Source of the DNA: an uncultured Acidimicrobiales bacterium
GTDB lineage: Bacteria > Actinomycetota > Acidimicrobiia > Acidimicrobiales > SZUA-35
Direction: 5' to 3'
DNA length: 60,520 nt
Assembly: GCA_937925335.1 (NCBI GenBank)
Contig: CALEWY010000006.1
Coordinates: 1 to 60,520, forward strand
The notes under the pieces: model-generated
The model's input: the letters and a program-made list of their open reading frames with translations, nothing else
What the model was told of the DNA's origin: nothing
The model's database searches: none
Part shown: positions 37,381 through 44,898 of the stretch, one piece after another
Position numbering within the stretch: position 1 is the stretch's first letter
How the letters are laid out: the number at the start of each line of letters is the position of its first letter
Position numbers and translations under genes: made by a program

Positions 37381-37548
37381 GTGGGTGGCCTCCACATCAT
37401 CGAAGTCTTCATCATTCTCGGCATCCTGGCCGCCCCTGGTCTCCTCGTGTTCGCTGGCGTGAAGCTCTTCAGTTCGGACCCCGCTGAGCAACCGCTGGCT
37501 GCTCAGCCACCACCACCGTCTGGCCAGGCAAATGACTCTCTAACCTGA
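37381..37548 (+). CDS. Small single-pass membrane protein
   Basis: A 55-residue open reading frame with GTG start, 8 nt after the PP2C stop. Residues ~6-29 form one hydrophobic helix (IIEVFIILGILAAPGLLVFA), followed by a short Pro/Gln-rich tail (PLAAQPPPPSGQANDSLT). It is not a family I recognise. The tight spacing on both sides suggests a real gene, and it could be a partner of the phosphatase or of the zinc-ribbon protein. The evidence is limited to composition and context. Confidence 0.5.
   Translation: MGGLHIIEVFIILGILAAPGLLVFAGVKLFSSDPAEQPLAAQPPPPSGQANDSLT
37541..37546 (+). promoter_or_regulatory. -10 box TAACCT of the zinc-ribbon gene
   Basis: TAACCT lies in the end of the small membrane protein gene and ends 6 nt before the GTG at 37553. 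It may give an independent leaderless transcript. Confidence 0.4.
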
Positions 37549-37552
37549 GCCT

Positions 37553-37777
37553 GTGCCTTGGTGCGACCCCTGCGACAAGTACTTGACGCCGAACTCGTTG
37601 AGCGATGAGGGCGGCTGCCCGACGTGTGACACCAAGGCCGATGTGCAGGACATGGCAGCGGCAGTGCAGCCGGTTGCGAAAGCGCCGTGGCACTTCTGGG
37701 TGATGGTCGTTGCCCTCGTGCTGTATCTCGGTTGGCGTCTGATCGCGGGCGGCATCTGGATCGTCGACCAGATCTAG
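37553..37777 (+). CDS. Small zinc-ribbon membrane protein
   Basis: A 74-residue protein, GTG start. The N-terminus has two Cys pairs (WCDPCDKYL and GCPTCDTK), a zinc ribbon, then one transmembrane helix near the C-terminus (FWVMVVALVLYLGWRLIAGGIW). Proteins of this shape are common and uncharacterised in actinobacteria. It starts 4 nt after the small membrane protein and ends before a strong hairpin terminator. Confidence 0.72.
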   Translation: MPWCDPCDKYLTPNSLSDEGGCPTCDTKADVQDMAAAVQPVAKAPWHFWVMVVALVLYLGWRLIAGGIWIVDQI

Positions 37778-37837
37778 CGATTCACGCAGTTCTCGGAGTA
37801 ACCATCGAGCTCCGGTCTGAAACCGGTCGAGTGTGAA

Positions 37838-37893
37838 AACAACGAAAGCCCGGCCAGCCGCTCGTTTCCGAGATGCTGACCGGGCTTTCGTTG
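37838..37893. terminator. Bidirectional terminator between the zinc-ribbon gene and tRNA-Pro
   Basis: A long stem pairs AACGAAAGCCCGG with CCGGGCTTTCGTT, extended by CCAGC/GCTGA with minor mismatches. T runs lie on both outer sides, so it can end transcription of the plus-strand genes and of the minus-strand tRNA. Confidence 0.85.
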
Positions 37894-37894
37894 G

Positions 37895-37968
37895 TCGGGC
37901 TGGCGAGATTTGAACTCACGACCCCCTCACCCCCAGTGAGGTGCGCTACCAGGCTGCGCCACAGCCCG
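37895..37968 (-). tRNA. tRNA-Pro (anticodon GGG)
   Basis: On the minus strand a 74-nt cloverleaf is complete: acceptor CGGGCTG/CAGCCCG with discriminator A, D stem GCGC, anticodon stem CCTCA/TGAGG with loop CTGGGGG giving anticodon GGG, and T arm GTGAG-TTCAAAT-CTCGC. The CCA end is not encoded. It reads CCC (and CCU by wobble) proline codons. It is isolated and ends at the adjacent terminator. Confidence 0.96.
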
Positions 37969-38153
37969 AAGAACGGCGAAATTGCTCCGTTCGTCAGCGC
38001 TGGAGCGTAGCGCTTCGCTGCGAGAGTCGCGACGGGTATCGCTGAGGGTCGTTCACATCTCGATGCAGATCTCGCCGCAACGTCGGGGCGAGATTGTGAC
38101 GAGATCGGGTGTCATCACCCATCGGCTCGCTGGTGGCATTACCGTCTCGATCC
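37969..38153. other. Intergenic region upstream of tRNA-Pro and the SRAP gene
   Basis: This divergent gap holds the promoter of tRNA-Pro (not resolved) and that of the SRAP gene. A short imperfect hairpin (CGTAGCG / CGCTGCG, about 38006-38022) is visible. No open reading frame is supported. Confidence 0.5.
38140..38145 (+). promoter_or_regulatory. -10 box TACCGT of the SRAP gene
   Basis: TACCGT ends 8 nt before the ATG at 38154. It supports the start that puts the catalytic Cys at position 2. Confidence 0.42.
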
Positions 38154-38912
38154 ATGTGTGGTCGTTTCGTGTCGGCATCGCCGCCAGACGAGATTGCGAA
38201 CTACTTCGGAGCGCAAGCCCCGGAGGAGGCGCTCGCGGAGAACTACAACGTGGCGCCTACCAACGAGGTCTACGCCGTTCGAGCGAAGGATTCGCACCGT
38301 CAGCTCTCGCCGCTTCGATGGGGTCTCGTTCCGTTCTGGGCGAAGGATCTGTCGGTCGGTTCGCGCATGATCAACGCTCGTTCCGAAACCGCACCAGCCA
38401 AGCCAGCGTTTCGGCGGGCGTTCAAGAAACGTCGCTGCTTGATCCCAGCGGACGGATTCTACGAGTGGGCGAAGCCCGACAAGGTTCCCGAGGTCGTCGA
38501 CCCATCCGCGAAGAAGTCGGCGAAACCAAAGAAGCAGCCCTTCTACATTTACCGAGCCGATGGCGAACCGCTGGTGTTCGCCGGCCTGTGGGAGCGTTGG
38601 ATTCCGAAAGATGACGACGGAAACGACATCCCGGATGCTGCTCCGGTCGATAGCTGCACGATTCTCACCTGCTCGCCCAACTCGGTGATGGAGAAGGTGC
38701 ACGATCGGATGCCGGTCATGATTCCGCCAAACGAATGGGATCACTGGCTCGACCCCGAATCGGATCCGGACGACCTGCTCGGTCTCATGGTGCCAGCACC
38801 TGATGCGCTGCTCACCATGCACACGATCACGACGATGGTGAACAGCGTCCGCAACAAGGGCTCCGAGCTCATCGCTCCCGGCACGGTTGCCGGCCCGCTG
38901 GACCTCGCGTGA
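38154..38912 (+). CDS. SOS response-associated peptidase (SRAP, YedK/HMCES family)
   Basis: A 252-residue protein that begins MCGRFV, so Cys2 is exposed after Met removal and can form the thiazolidine crosslink with abasic sites in single-stranded DNA, as known for YedK/HMCES. Other family motifs are NARSETAPAKPAFRRAF, CLIPADGFYEW (with the catalytic-site Glu) and VHDRMPVMIPP. The start must be at 38154 for this chemistry. A lysine-rich insert (PSAKKSAKPKKQPFYIY) lies near residue 125. It overlaps the DUF2079 gene by 4 bases. Confidence 0.94.
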   Translation: MCGRFVSASPPDEIANYFGAQAPEEALAENYNVAPTNEVYAVRAKDSHRQLSPLRWGLVPFWAKDLSVGSRMINARSETAPAKPAFRRAFKKRRCLIPADGFYEWAKPDKVPEVVDPSAKKSAKPKKQPFYIYRADGEPLVFAGLWERWIPKDDDGNDIPDAAPVDSCTILTCSPNSVMEKVHDRMPVMIPPNEWDHWLDPESDPDDLLGLMVPAPDALLTMHTITTMVNSVRNKGSELIAPGTVAGPLDLA

Positions 38913-40390
38913 GCGAACTTCCGTATCAACGCCGCCTCGAGCGGCGTCTCGTTCGCTTCCAGGCGCGCCTCGAAGCAAGCTCGGGCGACCGCTGGATCCC
39001 CACAACCGTTGCGCTCCTGCTGGCAACCTTCCTGATCCTTGCCGGATTGGCTCAAATCGCTGACCTCGAGACCGGGCGCGATCTCGCCGGCTACTCCCAA
39101 GCCGTGTGGCTGCTGGGGGAGGGCAACGTCCCCGAGGCGTCACTCTTCGGTGATGGCGTTCACGTGCTGGAGCTGCACTGGTCGTTCATTCTGTACCCGC
39201 TCGCTGCTCTCGCTCTGATCTTCCCGGCAGCCAAGATGCTGGTCGTCGTCCAAGCGATCGCACTCGCCGGCGGCATCTTCCCCCTGTGGCGGCTGGCCCG
39301 TCGCGTTGCCAACCTGAGAGTCGGCGCTGCGACCGCCCTCATCTTGGCCTTTGCCCTGCACCCGGCCATCCACCGTCTCGGCGTCAACGACTTTCATCCC
39401 GAGGCCCTCGCCGTGCCGTTCATCTTGGGGCTGGTCTACTTCGGTGCCCGCAAGCGATGGATTCCCTACTGGGTCTGTGTTGTCGTCGTTTTGGCATGCC
39501 GGGCCGATCTTGGCTTGGCCGTCGCCATGTGGGGCTTCGTGCTCCTCGGCGACGGCGAACGCCGCGGCGGCCTGTGGACACTCGGCATCGGCTCGATGTG
39601 GGCGCTTGGCCTTCTCCTCGTCGTTCAACCACTCGTGACCGAAGCAGCCGTCTTCGGCGGCCAATACGGCGCGTATGGCGACTCGCTCGGTGAGGTGTTC
39701 ATCAACGCCGCGACGAACCCCATCCAGCTGCTGCAGGATCTGACGAGTTCGGACAACGTCGAGCTGATCGTTGGTTTGCTCGCGCCCGTCATTTTCTTGC
39801 CGTTGTTATCCCTGCGTCACCTGTTGCCCGCACTTCCGCTCGGTGCCATCTATCTGATCACCGATGCCAACGACTCCGAGGCGTTCGCCGAGCGAAGCGC
39901 GCTGCTCATCGCCTTCGTCTTCGTCGCTGCTGTTTGGGCGCTCAGTCGACTGGGGGATATGGGTGTTGACCGCGTGTTCGTCGACGTTCGGCTTCTCGCC
40001 ACCGTCGTCGCGGCGGCCCTGCTGCTCTACATCAGCGCCTCGCCGATCTCGCCGTATGAGCAACCGTGGGCGTGGGGCGACCCCGATCCAACCGATGTAG
40101 CGATCGAACAGGCTGCCGCTGCGCTCCCACCAGACATCGCGATTCGAGCATCGCCGTCAGCCCTCACACCGCTGTCCGAACGGTTCTGGTTGTATGCACT
40201 CGATGCGTCGCGCCCGCCGACACCCGCCATCGACTTGGTCAACACCCGAGCTCTCTTGATCGCCGACCGCGACATTCCCGAGGTGACCGAAGAGGAACGT
40301 CAGGCGTTTATCGATGTTGCGACCAACTTCGGGTTCGAAGTTCGAGTCGACGACCGCCAGAATGGCGTGACGCTTTTCTTCCGCCCGTGA
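38909..40390 (+). CDS. DUF2079 multi-spanning membrane protein
   Basis: A 493-residue protein, GTG start. A basic N-terminus is followed by about ten hydrophobic segments up to residue ~380. DUF2079 hallmarks are the segment with HWSFILYPLAALALIFPAAK, the NDFHPEALAVPFIL motif, and CRADLGLAVAMWGFVLL. The soluble C-terminus (about 390-493) likely faces outside. Shape and the loop residues recall GT-C glycosyltransferases, but the function is not known. The overlapping start suggests coupling to the SRAP gene. Confidence 0.83.
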   Translation: MSELPYQRRLERRLVRFQARLEASSGDRWIPTTVALLLATFLILAGLAQIADLETGRDLAGYSQAVWLLGEGNVPEASLFGDGVHVLELHWSFILYPLAALALIFPAAKMLVVVQAIALAGGIFPLWRLARRVANLRVGAATALILAFALHPAIHRLGVNDFHPEALAVPFILGLVYFGARKRWIPYWVCVVVVLACRADLGLAVAMWGFVLLGDGERRGGLWTLGIGSMWALGLLLVVQPLVTEAAVFGGQYGAYGDSLGEVFINAATNPIQLLQDLTSSDNVELIVGLLAPVIFLPLLSLRHLLPALPLGAIYLITDANDSEAFAERSALLIAFVFVAAVWALSRLGDMGVDRVFVDVRLLATVVAAALLLYISASPISPYEQPWAWGDPDPTDVAIEQAAAALPPDIAIRASPSALTPLSERFWLYALDASRPPTPAIDLVNTRALLIADRDIPEVTEEERQAFIDVATNFGFEVRVDDRQNGVTLFFRP

Positions 40391-40421
40391 CGCTTCTCCG
40401 CGCTCTTCACCCTTGACCGAC

Positions 40422-41024
40422 ATGCCTGAACCTCAGACCGACGCCGACATCGACGCCCCACCGTTGTTCTCTCGCGAGAGCATCCTGACGTGGCCGAACC
40501 TGATCACGCTTATTCGGTTGCTCTGCATCCCGGTCTTTGTTTGGTTGCTGTTCAGTCGAGAGAACCGAGCAGCCGCAGCGTGGCTTCTCGGTGCGATCGG
40601 GTCGACCGATTGGGTCGATGGGTGGGTTGCTCGCAGGTTTGATCAGATGAGCGAGTTCGGCCGGCTCTTCGACCCGACGGTCGACCGGCTGATGTTTCTC
40701 GTCGCGATTCCATCGATCGTGATCGATGGATCGATGGCCCTTTGGCTTGCCGTCTTGATCCTGGCCAGGGAAGTTGCGCTCGCCATCATCGCCCTCAACC
40801 TCCAGGCCAAGGGCATCCCGGCCATGGATGTCACGTGGGAGGGCAAGACGGGCGCGTTCTTGTTGATGTTCGCGGTTCCGATGTTCTTGGGTGCAAACAG
40901 CACACTCTCCTACGCCCCGATTCTCCAGTGGCTCGCCTGGATCTTCGTGGTCCCGGGCCTGGCCTACAGCTGGTATTCGCTCCTGTTTCAGTACGTTGGC
41001 GAGGCTCGGAACCGTCTTCGCTGA
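40422..41024 (+). CDS. pgsA: CDP-alcohol phosphatidyltransferase (PgsA-like)
   Basis: A 200-residue membrane enzyme. The CDP-alcohol motif is complete over residues ~60-90: DWVDGWVARRFDQMSEFGRLFDPTVDR fits DGX2ARX8GX3DX3D. Four to six hydrophobic segments are seen. It likely makes phosphatidylglycerol phosphate or a related head group. In mycobacteria pgsA2 (Rv1822) starts the same gene run that continues with gcvH and garA. ATG 40422 is preferred to the TTG 9 bases upstream. Confidence 0.85.
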   Translation: MPEPQTDADIDAPPLFSRESILTWPNLITLIRLLCIPVFVWLLFSRENRAAAAWLLGAIGSTDWVDGWVARRFDQMSEFGRLFDPTVDRLMFLVAIPSIVIDGSMALWLAVLILAREVALAIIALNLQAKGIPAMDVTWEGKTGAFLLMFAVPMFLGANSTLSYAPILQWLAWIFVVPGLAYSWYSLLFQYVGEARNRLR

Positions 41025-41034
41025 CCGCGTCAGG

Positions 41035-41040
41035 TAAGTT
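41035..41040 (+). promoter_or_regulatory. -10 box TAAGTT of gcvH
   Basis: TAAGTT ends 6 nt before the gcvH ATG at 41047, predicting a leaderless transcript. Confidence 0.52.
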
Positions 41041-41046
41041 CTTGGC

Positions 41047-41430
41047 ATGAACGTCCCAGACGAGCTCCGTTACTCATCTGACCACGAGTGGATCCGCGCC
41101 GAAGATGGCGGCAAGGTCCGCATCGGCATTACCGACTACGCACAAGACGCTCTGGGCGACGTCGTGTTCGTTGAGCTGCCAGATGTTGGCGCGTCGGTCG
41201 AACCCGGTGGTGCGATGAGTGAAGTCGAGTCAACGAAGTCCGTATCCGATGTGTATGCGCCAGTTGCCGGCACGGTCGTTGAAGTCAACGCCGATCTCGC
41301 CGATGCTCCCGAGCGGCTCAACGAAGATCCCTATGGCGACGGGTGGATCTGCGTTGTTGAACTGAGCGATCCTGCATCGCTCGACGCACTCATGGATGCC
41401 GCCGCCTACCGCGCACTGACCGAGAGCTAG
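41047..41430 (+). CDS. gcvH: Glycine cleavage system H protein
   Basis: A 127-residue lipoyl carrier protein that shuttles the aminomethyl group between P, T and L proteins. The lipoylation motif is present as EVESTKSVSDVYAPVAG with the conserved Lys at about residue 64, preceded by VVFVELPDVG and followed by NEDPYGDGWI. None of the other glycine cleavage genes is in the window. It is 3 nt from the FHA gene, the same arrangement as gcvH-garA in mycobacteria. Confidence 0.96.
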   Translation: MNVPDELRYSSDHEWIRAEDGGKVRIGITDYAQDALGDVVFVELPDVGASVEPGGAMSEVESTKSVSDVYAPVAGTVVEVNADLADAPERLNEDPYGDGWICVVELSDPASLDALMDAAAYRALTES

Positions 41431-41433
41431 CTC

Positions 41434-41895
41434 GTGGCGTCGGTCTGCAGCCAGTGCAACTACAACAATCCGCTCGGCTCAAACTTCTGTTCGTCGTGCG
41501 GTGCGCAACTCACCGAGACTCGAGGCGACGACACCGAGTCGCTCGACCCCACCATCGACGCACCCATGGTGATGGACGATGCGCCGCCATCAACGGCGAT
41601 GCTCGTGGTGCGTCAGGGTCCAAAACGAGGAAGTCGGATCAACCTCGATGGTGATCAGACCCTGATCGGCCGACATCCGGAAAGTGATGTCTTCCTCGAT
41701 GACATCACGGTGTCTCGCCGCCACGCCGAGGTTGCTCGTACCCCAACGGGGTACGACGTCATCGATGCTGGCAGCCTCAACGGAACCTATGTCAACCGGA
41801 CACTGGTTGAGCGGGCGCCGTTGAGCGATGGCGACGTGGTGCAAGTCGGGAAGTTCAAGCTTGTTTTCGTCGCTCTTGAAAGCGACGAGGGGTAG
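41434..41895 (+). CDS. FHA-domain protein with N-terminal zinc ribbon (GarA/OdhI-like position)
   Basis: A 153-residue protein, GTG start. Residues 5-25 form a zinc ribbon (CSQC...CSSCG). An acidic linker with several Thr/Ser follows (DDTESLDPTIDAP), then a complete FHA domain: LIGRHPESDVFLDDITVSRRHAEV and GSLNGTYVNRT. In GarA/OdhI the FHA domain binds its own phosphorylated N-terminal Thr and controls 2-oxoglutarate metabolism. Position and FHA domain fit GarA, but the zinc ribbon is an addition and the ETTS phosphosite is not obvious. Confidence 0.87.
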   Translation: MASVCSQCNYNNPLGSNFCSSCGAQLTETRGDDTESLDPTIDAPMVMDDAPPSTAMLVVRQGPKRGSRINLDGDQTLIGRHPESDVFLDDITVSRRHAEVARTPTGYDVIDAGSLNGTYVNRTLVERAPLSDGDVVQVGKFKLVFVALESDEG

Positions 41896-41904
41896 GAGAT
41901 TCGG

Positions 41905-43020
41905 TTGGCTACACGCGGTGATCATTGGTCGATTGGTGAAGTCCTCTCGCTCCTGCAGGACGAGTTCCCCGACATCACGATTTCAAAGATTCGGTTCCTC
42001 GAGAGCCAGGGGCTGATCAGCCCCGAGCGGACCCCTTCGGGGTATCGCCGGTTCTACGAGAGCGACTTCGAACGACTCCAGTGGATCCTCGTCCAGCAAC
42101 GCGATCACTATCTCCCGTTGAAGGTCATTCGTGATCGCCTTGAGAGCGGCGAGGCTTCGATTGGGAGCGGCTCGACCGTTGGTGCCCAATCAGTCCTCGC
42201 TCTCGACGATGCGCCCAACCCCGATGCTGCTGGAACCGCTGTGGACGGCTCGGCCGCCAGCTCCGAGGCCGGTAGTGGTTCCGCCGGAAGTCGTCATGCC
42301 GCCTCGAACGATGGCATCACGATCGTCGCTGATTCGAGCGGCGCACCAGATTCGGGTGACGGTTCTGACTCCGCTCGTGACGTGAATACTGGCGCCGCAG
42401 GTGCGGTTGATGTGAGCGCCAACGATGTGAGCGCCGTTGAGATGAGCGCTCTCGAAGCCACACCTGAAGTGGATGATTCGCACCGGATCTCGGTTGAAGA
42501 GGTGCTTTCTTCTCCCGCCGAAGGCGCAGCACCGAAGACCGTAGAGAAGGCAGCTGCCGCGGTTCGCGCCTCTCAACACGTCACCGAACGACGAGGCCAG
42601 GGCGATGGCTCCGAGGACGACATCGATCTCGACGTTGCGCTCACAAAGGAAGAGCTGGCCGAAGCATCGGGCTGCGCGATGTCGATGATTCTCGACCTCG
42701 AACGATTCGGTCTGCTGTCTGGCCGCGAGGTCGGCCCCACGATGTTGTACGACGGCGAGGCGCTCATGATCGCTCGCCTCGCCGCCCAATTCGACAGTTA
42801 TGGACTCGAAGCCAGGCACCTCCGCACGTTCCGCGTCGGAGCTGAGCGAGAAGTCGAAATGTTGTTCCAAGTCGTCGAACCGATGATGCATCGACGAGAT
42901 CCTGAACTTCGTCGAAAGTCCGTCGAAACACTCGATGACCTGGTGGAACTCGCCGCCAGCTTGCGCGCAATTCTCATGCGTCAGCGAGTTCGCACGCAGC
43001 TCCCGAGCCAGCGCGGTTAG
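41905..43020 (+). CDS. ftsR: MerR-family regulator, FtsR-like, with long disordered linker
   Basis: A 371-residue protein, TTG start with AGGAG at 41894-41898. Residues ~8-80 form the MerR winged helix (WSIGEVLSLLQDEFPDITI, FLESQGLISPERTPSGYRRF). Residues ~84-238 are a Ser/Ala/Asp/Gly-rich linker, probably disordered, and residues ~240-365 are a conserved C-terminal region (LTKEELAEASGCAMSMILDL). Mycobacterial and corynebacterial FtsR (Rv1828) controls ftsZ; those proteins are about 250 residues, so the linker is the unusual part. It follows the FHA gene by 9 nt. Confidence 0.87.
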   Translation: MATRGDHWSIGEVLSLLQDEFPDITISKIRFLESQGLISPERTPSGYRRFYESDFERLQWILVQQRDHYLPLKVIRDRLESGEASIGSGSTVGAQSVLALDDAPNPDAAGTAVDGSAASSEAGSGSAGSRHAASNDGITIVADSSGAPDSGDGSDSARDVNTGAAGAVDVSANDVSAVEMSALEATPEVDDSHRISVEEVLSSPAEGAAPKTVEKAAAAVRASQHVTERRGQGDGSEDDIDLDVALTKEELAEASGCAMSMILDLERFGLLSGREVGPTMLYDGEALMIARLAAQFDSYGLEARHLRTFRVGAEREVEMLFQVVEPMMHRRDPELRRKSVETLDDLVELAASLRAILMRQRVRTQLPSQRG

Positions 43021-43023
43021 TCT
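43018..43023 (+). promoter_or_regulatory. -10 box TAGTCT of the bifunctional nuclease gene
   Basis: TAGTCT overlaps the ftsR stop codon and ends 6 nt before the ATG at 43030. It predicts a leaderless secondary transcript. Confidence 0.45.
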
Positions 43024-43029
43024 GACGGA

Positions 43030-43524
43030 ATGACGATCGAGATGGAGTTGGTCGGCGTGCGGGTGCAGATGCCTGCGAGCGCGCCGATTCTCCTACTACG
43101 CGAAGTCGGTGGAGCCCGCCGGACAGTGCCGATCTACATCGGTGGTCCTGAGGCGCACGCGATCGACCTCGCGCTGTCGGAGACAGCGACCGCCCGCCCG
43201 ATGACCCACGACTTGTTCGTGGAAATGATCGAGAAGCTCGGAGCCACGCTCGAGCAGGTGGTGATCACCGACCTGCGCCATGGCACGTTCTATGCCGACC
43301 TGTTGTTGCGAGATGCAACCGGCGAAGTGCTCACGATGAGCGCCCGCCCGTCGGATGCGATCGCTTTGGCCGTTCGAGCGGGCACGCCGATCTTTGCCGA
43401 AGAAGCGCTCGTCGACGACGCCGGCATCGAAGAGGATGAAGAGAACGAAGACGAGGAAGAGCAGATGGTTGAGGAACTCCGCCAGTTCCTCGACGCTGTG
43501 AATCCCGACGACTTCGCTTCCTGA
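43030..43524 (+). CDS. Bifunctional nuclease family protein (DUF151)
   Basis: A 164-residue protein. The DUF151 core is clear: VPIYIGGPEAHAIDLAL, RPMTHDLFVEMIEKLGATL, GTFYADLLLRDATGE and SARPSDAIALAVRAGTPIFAEEALVD. Members have been reported with DNase/RNase activity. The C-terminus is very acidic (EEDEENEDEEEQMVEEL). Rv1829 occupies the same place in mycobacteria between the two MerR genes. Confidence 0.92.
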   Translation: MTIEMELVGVRVQMPASAPILLLREVGGARRTVPIYIGGPEAHAIDLALSETATARPMTHDLFVEMIEKLGATLEQVVITDLRHGTFYADLLLRDATGEVLTMSARPSDAIALAVRAGTPIFAEEALVDDAGIEEDEENEDEEEQMVEELRQFLDAVNPDDFAS

Positions 43525-43622
43525 CTCTCAGCAACGCAACGTAACGACGGCCCACGCCTCTCAGGGAGCTCCCTCGGGCTCTCGCGACGTTGGTCGCCCC
43601 AGGTGTGACGTCGTCAGTGCCG

Positions 43623-44699
43623 TCAGAACAGGCCGCTGTCAGCGAGGGCAGCAGAGATTCGTTCGATGCTGGTGCGAATGAACTGCTCCGTTCTCGGTGT
43701 GTCTGCTTGGAGCTGTGCCAAGAAGAGCACGGAGAGGCCGGGCAAGATCCACGACGTGCGGAGTTGTTCGGTGACGTGCTCGATCGAACGGCTGCGTCGG
43801 GCGGCATACCGCTCGATCGCTTGTGGCAACACCTCGGCTCGGGTCGATGGCTCGAGGCTTGTTGCGAGTAGCCAGGCAACATCCGCTTCGCCGGCTTGGA
43901 CGGCGATCTGTTGCCAATCGAACAGCACGACGGAGCCGTCGGGTGCGAAAACGAGATTGTCTGCTCGTGGGTCGCCGTGGCAAAGGGTCGCGTCGAGTTC
44001 GCCAAAACGGTCAACCAACGCCGCCCGATGATCGAGCATCTCACCGAAGGGACCGGTGACCGCCGTGTCGTAGCCCCAACGCGCCGAGAGCGCGGCGTGG
44101 CCGGCGGCCAGGGCTGCGTGCGGAAACGTGCTCGGCGTCGCTCGGCGAAGTGCCGTCGGAGGTGACGCCTCAAAGTGTTGATGTACTGCGGCCAGCGCCT
44201 CAACAGCGGCGAGTGTGTCGGCGATCGGCAATCCGTCGAGCTGATCGACTCGTCGACACGTGGCGAGGTCTTCCAGCAAGAATGACGACGCCCCACTTTG
44301 GTCAACGGCATCGTGATCGAAAGCATCGTGGCCGATGAGGTCGTGATCGATGATGCCGTAGAGCGTTGGTGTGGCGACGCCGGGGATTGGGAGCAGATCG
44401 GTGTAGGCCAGCTTCTCCCGGCTGACCGCCCCTCCGGCGATCGCAGCGATGCTGTTTGACCCTGCGGTGAGCTTGGCGATGGCTGTTTCGACGGGGGCAC
44501 CGGCCAGGCCAACACGCCGGACCTGGGAGAACACGCCGCGACCCTCACCGGCATCGGTGATGTCAGTAATCGAGGCTTGCGACCCGAAGCTCGTCGAGAC
44601 GAGTTGAGTCAAGAGCTCGATGTGTTCGTCGTCGGGTTCGCCGCCGCGATCGTTTCGGTGTTCGTCCTCGTGTTCGGGGCTGCGCTCGTCGGTGGTCAT
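43623..44699 (-). CDS. Aminoglycoside phosphotransferase (APH) family kinase-like protein
   Basis: A 358-residue protein with an acidic, charged N-terminus (~25 residues) and an APH/choline-kinase fold. The catalytic Brenner motif is LCHGDPRADNLVF and the metal motif is VVLFDWQQIAVQAGEADVAW; an upstream SSFLLEDLA also fits. Known relatives phosphorylate antibiotics, sugars or choline; resistance function is not implied. It is on the minus strand and interrupts the bifunctional nuclease-McdR order seen in mycobacteria, so it looks like a lineage-specific insertion. Confidence 0.82.
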   Translation of the reverse strand: MTTDERSPEHEDEHRNDRGGEPDDEHIELLTQLVSTSFGSQASITDITDAGEGRGVFSQVRRVGLAGAPVETAIAKLTAGSNSIAAIAGGAVSREKLAYTDLLPIPGVATPTLYGIIDHDLIGHDAFDHDAVDQSGASSFLLEDLATCRRVDQLDGLPIADTLAAVEALAAVHQHFEASPPTALRRATPSTFPHAALAAGHAALSARWGYDTAVTGPFGEMLDHRAALVDRFGELDATLCHGDPRADNLVFAPDGSVVLFDWQQIAVQAGEADVAWLLATSLEPSTRAEVLPQAIERYAARRSRSIEHVTEQLRTSWILPGLSVLFLAQLQADTPRTEQFIRTSIERISAALADSGLF

Positions 44700-44898
44700 C
44701 CCTGAGTTCGCGAGCGTGTGGGGTTCGCGCTCATTGTGGTGGGTCGTTGACTCTTCGCGCGAGAGTTCGTACGATCTGCATGCCTCGAAGGTAGCAAGCC
44801 TGTAATTTCACCGTCGTGACTTCGCGACGTGAAGGATCTACGGTTCGAGACACGAAACCACGTTCCAGCGATATCGCCCCCAAAGAACCGAGATCCTC
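44700..44898. other. Intergenic region ahead of the McdR-like gene
   Basis: This 199-bp divergent gap carries the promoter of the MerR gene (candidate -10 TACGGT, 44839-44844) and a 27-bp imperfect palindrome listed separately. No open reading frame is supported. Confidence 0.55.
44807..44833. promoter_or_regulatory. Imperfect palindrome, possible MerR operator
   Basis: TTCACCGTCG and CGACGTGAA face each other around a short centre (TGACTTCG), a near-perfect inverted repeat missing one base. It lies just upstream of a candidate -10 (44839-44844) and so in the -35 to -10 region, where MerR proteins bind. Autoregulation is inferred. Confidence 0.5.

Noticed and set aside
40700-41046. Glycine riboswitch upstream of gcvH
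   Set aside because: gcvH starts 22 bp after the upstream gene, with a -10 box 6 nt from its ATG, leaving no room for an aptamer.
43623-44699. APH-family gene as an antibiotic resistance determinant
   Set aside because: Only the generic kinase motifs are visible; the family includes many metabolic kinases and nothing nearby indicates resistance.
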